NCBI GenBank assembly: GCA_017935825.1 | Contig: JAGBGW010000030.1 | Location: 1-8,621, forward strand | Direction: 5' to 3' | Length of the DNA stretch: 8,621 nucleotides | Source of the DNA: Clostridia bacterium | GTDB lineage: Bacteria; Bacillota; Clostridia; Christensenellales; Maliibacteriaceae | In this document: piece by piece, positions 6,662-8,621 of the stretch | Layout: each line of letters begins with the position of its first letter | How positions within the stretch are numbered: position 1 is the stretch's first letter | Translations under genes and position numbers: made by a program | Notes under the pieces: model-generated | The model's input: the letters and a program-made list of their open reading frames with translations, nothing else | Told to the model about the DNA's origin: nothing | Databases searched by the model: none

Positions 6662-6691
6662 ATTATACCCGATAGTCCGATGCTTTGGCAA
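6662..6691 (-). promoter_or_regulatory. Sigma-A-like promoter of the 131-aa membrane protein gene
   Basis: A perfect -10 TATAAT (6662-6667) and -35 TTGCCA (6686-6691) are separated by 18 bases on the minus strand, about 38 bases before the start codon and 7 bases after the trxA terminator U-run. Confidence 0.7.
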
Positions 6692-6698
6692 ATAAGAC

Positions 6699-6731
6699 AA
6701 AAAACTCTGCGGCATGTATCCGCAGAGTTTT
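6699..6731 (-). terminator. Intrinsic terminator of trxA
   Basis: A perfect 12-bp stem (6701-6712 with 6720-6731, core CTCTGCGG/CCGCAGAG) has a 7-base loop. On the minus strand it is followed by a T-run (6699-6704). It begins 15 bases after the trxA stop codon. Confidence 0.95.
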
Positions 6732-6746
6732 ATAGCCAGGTATCCT

Positions 6747-7073
6747 TTATTTTTCCAGCGCACGGGCGACCATCTGTGCCAGTGCCTGTGCATTTGCACC
6801 CACCAGGCGGTCTGCCTTTTTGCCGTTTTCAAATACCATCAGTGTGGGAATGGACATAACCTGATACGCGGTGGCAAGATCAGGTTCCTCATCGATATTC
6901 ACTTTTGCAACTGCCAGCTGACCGTCCAGTTCCTGTGCCAGCGTTTCCACATAGGGAGCGATCATTCTGCAGGGGCCGCACCAGGATGCCCAGAAGTCCA
7001 CCAGTACAGGTACGGTCGCCTCTTGCATAAAGGAATCAAACGTCTCTTTGGTCAATGCAATGGGTTCTGCCAT
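6747..7073 (-). CDS. trxA: Thioredoxin (108 aa)
   Basis: This is a cytoplasmic dithiol-disulfide oxidoreductase that is reduced by thioredoxin reductase and reduces protein disulfides, ribonucleotide reductase and peroxiredoxins. The active site WCGPC spans residues 31-35. Other family residues are present: buried Asp26, Pro40, Lys57 and cis-Pro76 in SIPT. The length is normal for a single thioredoxin fold with no extra domain. ATG 7073 is chosen: AAGGAG lies 9 bases upstream, whereas an in-frame TTG at 7082 touches that site and cannot be served by it. No trxB is adjacent, unlike in many clostridia. It has its own promoter (7138-7167) with a repeat array upstream, and its own terminator (6699-6731). 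Confidence 0.97.
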   Translation of the reverse strand: MAEPIALTKETFDSFMQEATVPVLVDFWASWCGPCRMIAPYVETLAQELDGQLAVAKVNIDEEPDLATAYQVMSIPTLMVFENGKKADRLVGANAQALAQMVARALEK

Positions 7074-7137
7074 AAAACACAACTCCTTGAATTTCAGTCA
7101 ACACAGCGGATACGTTGAATTAACTTCATATATTTGG

Positions 7138-7167
7138 AGTATAACACAAATCAAATCCCACTTACAA
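7138..7167 (-). promoter_or_regulatory. Likely trxA promoter
   Basis: -10 TATACT (7138-7143) and -35 TTGTAA (7162-7167) are 18 bases apart on the minus strand, giving a leader of roughly 58 bases. The -35 half is weak and overlaps a perfect 12-bp palindrome, ACAAGTACTTGT (7164-7175). A protein bound there would cover the -35 box. Confidence 0.55.
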
Positions 7168-7176
7168 GTACTTGTT

Positions 7177-7212
7177 GGTTACAATTTGGATTACAATTCA
7201 GTTTACAATAAA
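7177..7212 (-). repeat. Three tandem 12-bp units, GNTTACAATNNN, upstream of trxA
   Basis: Units GGTTACAATTTG (7177), GATTACAATTCA (7189) and GTTTACAATAAA (7201) follow one another without a gap. G plus TTACAAT is invariant in all three. The trxA -35 box is a fourth, weaker TTACAA at 7162. The array ends 10 bases upstream of the -35 hexamer, where activator or repressor sites often lie. An A/T-rich UP-like element is the plainer alternative. Confidence 0.75.
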
Positions 7213-7306
7213 TCTCTTATCCGCATTTTTCGCCCCACAGTTTCTTTTCCCGCCCTATTCCCCCTGCAAAACCACAGGAAAATCAGCATATTCCCGCACT
7301 TTTTCA

Positions 7307-7346
7307 ATTGTAAACCCGCTTCTCTTATTCAAATTTGGTTTACAAT
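7307..7346. repeat. Inverted pair of ATTGTAAACC / GGTTTACAAT
   Basis: A perfect 10-bp inverted repeat (7307-7316 and 7337-7346) has 20 bases between the arms, so the arm centres are 30 bp apart. Both arms contain the GTTTACAAT motif found in the tandem array at 7177-7212, which brings the total to five copies of GNTTACAAT within 170 bp. Confidence 0.75.
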
Positions 7347-7404
7347 ACCGTTTTTGACCTGCTGAAGAAAAATTTCAAAGGTAGGATAAATTTCTCCCCT
7401 GTAC

Positions 7405-7424
7405 GGGCGGCATTTATGCCGCCC
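7405..7424. repeat. GC-rich extragenic palindrome (REP-like)
   Basis: GGGCGGCA (7405-7412) and TGCCGCCC (7417-7424) are perfect 8-bp inverted arms, 9 bp if the next pair is counted, around TTTA. No U-run follows on either strand, so it is not a typical terminator. It lies just after the tcdA terminator. Sequences of this general shape recur between genes in clostridial genomes (recollection of the pattern, not a search). Confidence 0.5.
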
Positions 7425-7430
7425 TGAAGC

Positions 7431-7464
7431 AAAAAGCCGAGCAGTAAAACGACGCTCGGCTTTT
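7431..7464 (-). terminator. Intrinsic terminator of the aspS-tcdA operon
   Basis: A perfect 11-bp stem (7432-7442 with 7454-7464, core GCCGAGC/GCTCGGC) encloses an 11-base loop, with T-runs on both strands. It begins 6 bases after the tcdA stop codon. Confidence 0.93.
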
Positions 7465-7470
7465 CAAATA

Positions 7471-8169
7471 TTACTTTTTACAGATGGTACCCACGATATG
7501 CGATGCCATCAGCATGCCTGCAACCGGCGGCACGAAGGGCGAACTTGCAGGGGAAAACCTGCCGGGTTCGGTTTCGATGCGGCACTTTTGGGGAAGCTCA
7601 TGACTGGCGACCACGGTGAGCTTATTGATGCCCTCTTTGCGAAGTCGCGCGCGCATGATCCGCGCCACGGGATCGTTTTCCGTCTTGAACACGTCGGTCA
7701 CATACAGCTTGGAAGGGTCCATGCGGTTGCCCGCACCCATGCTGGCGATCAGGGGGATGCCCTTTTGTCTGCACAGTTTCACAAGCAGCACTTTTGCATT
7801 CATGTCGTCGATGCAGTCGGCAACGTAGTCGATGTCACCGCCAAGCAGTTGTTCCGCCGTCTCCTCACAGAAACGAATACACTTTTCCTCCACGATACAG
7901 TCGGGGTTGATGTCGTGCACACGCATTGCCATGGCATGGACTTTCTCCATACCGATGTTGGAACAAAGCGCCGCGAACTGGCGGTTCAAATTGGTCACAT
8001 CCACCATGTCGTCGTCCACCAATGTCAGGTGTCCTACGCCGCTTCTTGCCAGCGCCTCCACTGCACCGCCGCCGACGCCGCCCACGCCCACGACCATGAT
8101 ATGGCTATGGCGCAGAGAGTCAAACGCCTCTGCGCCAATCATAGCCTCAAATCTTGAAAACTTTTTCAT
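7471..8169 (-). CDS. tcdA: tRNA threonylcarbamoyladenosine dehydratase TcdA (232 aa)
   Basis: TcdA is an E1-like, ATP-dependent enzyme that converts t6A37 to cyclic t6A in ANN-decoding tRNAs; it acts in the cytoplasm. The protein shows the ThiF/MoeB/E1 adenylation fold: opening FSRFEAMIG, nucleotide loop GVGGVG (28-33), acidic strand end VDDD (51-54) and NLNRQ (60-64). Family-specific strings follow: ADCIDDMNAK, SMGAGNRMDPS, ARIMRARLRKEGI and the C-terminal SPFVPPVAGMLMAS. It is shorter than E. coli TcdA (268 aa). ATG 8169 is chosen because it overlaps the aspS stop (TAATG) and matches the family start; the ribosome site is weak, which suits translational coupling. The gene following aspS is also tcdA (yrvM) in Bacillus subtilis. 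Other E1-like roles are less likely given these strings. Confidence 0.94.
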   Translation of the reverse strand: MKKFSRFEAMIGAEAFDSLRHSHIMVVGVGGVGGGAVEALARSGVGHLTLVDDDMVDVTNLNRQFAALCSNIGMEKVHAMAMRVHDINPDCIVEEKCIRFCEETAEQLLGGDIDYVADCIDDMNAKVLLVKLCRQKGIPLIASMGAGNRMDPSKLYVTDVFKTENDPVARIMRARLRKEGINKLTVVASHELPQKCRIETEPGRFSPASSPFVPPVAGMLMASHIVGTICKK

Positions 8170-8621
8170 TATTTTTCTTCGTCTTTTTTGACGATGCCAA
8201 TGCAAAGTTCTTCCAGCTGTGCGTCTTCTACGGGAGAAGGTGCTTGGGTCATCAGGCAGGAAGAGTTCTGTGCCTTGGGGAATGCGATGACGTCGCGGAT
8301 GGATGCGCTGTGGGTCAGCAGCATGACCACGCGGTCAAGGCCGAATGCGCAGCCTGCATGGGGCGGCGTACCGTAGCGGAATGCCTCAAGCAGGAAGCCG
8401 AACTGGTCGTTTGCGCGCTCGGGGGTGAAGCCAAGCAGCTCAAACATCTTGCTCTGCAGCTCGCTGTCATAGATACGAACGCTGCCGCCGCCTGCTTCCA
8501 CGCCGTTGATAACAAGGTCATAAGCCTGTGCACGCACTGCGCCGGGATCGGTGTCAAGAAGCTCCAGGTCTTCCACCATGGGGCTGGTGAAGGGATGGTG
8601 CATTGCCACGAAGCGGCCTGC
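8169..8621 (-). CDS. aspS: Aspartyl-tRNA synthetase, C-terminal 150 residues (5' end outside window)
   Basis: AspS charges tRNA-Asp (or tRNA-Asp and tRNA-Asn if non-discriminating; the deciding N-terminal part is not visible). The fragment is the end of the class II catalytic core: HHPFTSP, INGVEAGGGSVRI, ERANDQFGFLLEAFRYG, class II motif 3 with the ATP-binding Arg in GCAFGLDRVVML, and IRDVIAFPKAQN. The tail LMTQAPSPVEDAQLEEL is typical of bacterial-type AspRS. The frame continues past the window edge without a stop. Its stop codon overlaps the tcdA start by one base, so the two genes share a transcript. Confidence 0.96.
   Translation of the reverse strand, partial: AGRFVAMHHPFTSPMVEDLELLDTDPGAVRAQAYDLVINGVEAGGGSVRIYDSELQSKMFELLGFTPERANDQFGFLLEAFRYGTPPHAGCAFGLDRVVMLLTHSASIRDVIAFPKAQNSSCLMTQAPSPVEDAQLEELCIGIVKKDEEK

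Larger units (their letters stand above)
7074..7470. other. 397-bp gene-free interval between tcdA and trxA
   Basis: No credible coding frame is present; the frames that open here cross the repeats and lack ribosome binding sites. From right to left it holds the tcdA terminator (7431-7464), a REP-like palindrome (7405-7424), an inverted pair of TTACAAT motifs (7307-7346), a stretch of about 95 bases that is G-rich on the minus strand with no recognised element (7213-7306), the 12-bp tandem TTACAAT array (7177-7212), and the trxA promoter and leader. Confidence 0.8.

Noticed and set aside
7217..7225. DnaA-box-like TTATCCGCA, with a second copy near 1172
   Set aside because: One base off the consensus, isolated, and with no dnaA, dnaN or cluster of boxes nearby; not an origin.
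7048..7365. 105-codon plus-strand frame across the trxA upstream region
   Set aside because: No ribosome site, covers the trxA start, promoter and repeats, and the product has no recognisable character.
7346..7368. CtsR-like GGTCAAA half-site on the minus strand
   Set aside because: The second half of the operator does not match and the site is over 200 bp from the trxA promoter.
7498..8157. A 219-codon plus-strand frame opposite tcdA
   Set aside because: In register with tcdA and open for the same codon-usage reason; His-rich product without family resemblance.

Overview
The window looks like chromosomal DNA of a Gram-positive, low-to-mid G+C bacterium, most likely a member of the Clostridia and possibly Oscillospirales-like. 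The evidence is strong GGAGG-type ribosome binding sites, sigma-A-like promoters, intrinsic terminators with U-runs after most genes, a lipoprotein with a Cys-anchored signal, and the aspS-tcdA order that is also found in Bacillus and many clostridia. The genus is inference. No phage, transposase, CRISPR or RNA gene was recognised.

Almost everything is on the minus strand, so read it from right to left. From 8621 to 7431 lies the end of an operon: the C-terminal 150 residues of aspartyl-tRNA synthetase (aspS), one base of overlap (TAATG), then tcdA, an E1-like enzyme that cyclises t6A37 in tRNA, closed by a strong terminator. The interval 7074-7470 has no gene but is structured. It holds a REP-like palindrome and five copies of a GNTTACAAT motif, three of them in exact 12-bp tandem just upstream of the trxA promoter. 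Thioredoxin (trxA, 6747-7073) follows with its own terminator.

The centre (5101-6623) holds two small membrane proteins that converge on each other (5840-6187 plus, 6228-6623 minus) and a roughly 200-residue lipoprotein (5101-5703). None has an assigned function. The lipoprotein and the first membrane protein are divergent and share a 136-bp intergenic region with a perfect inverted repeat.

The most unusual gene is at 2682-4949. It encodes a 755-residue protein with an ABC ATPase domain at the N terminus, a central segment of about 480 residues rich in Gln, Ala, Tyr, Ser and Arg, and a short folded C-terminal domain like those that end GldA-type ABC ATPases. The ATPase keeps Walker A and the Walker B Asp, but the LSGGQ signature, the catalytic Glu and the H-loop His are all altered. 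No permease lies next to it.

The left end (1-2552) carries two adjacent paralogous MFS transporters. Each has its own promoter and a palindrome just upstream of its -35 box. The left one is cut off by the window edge. Most genes therefore look like single transcription units. Exceptions are aspS-tcdA and perhaps lipoprotein-ABC, where I see no clear terminator in between.
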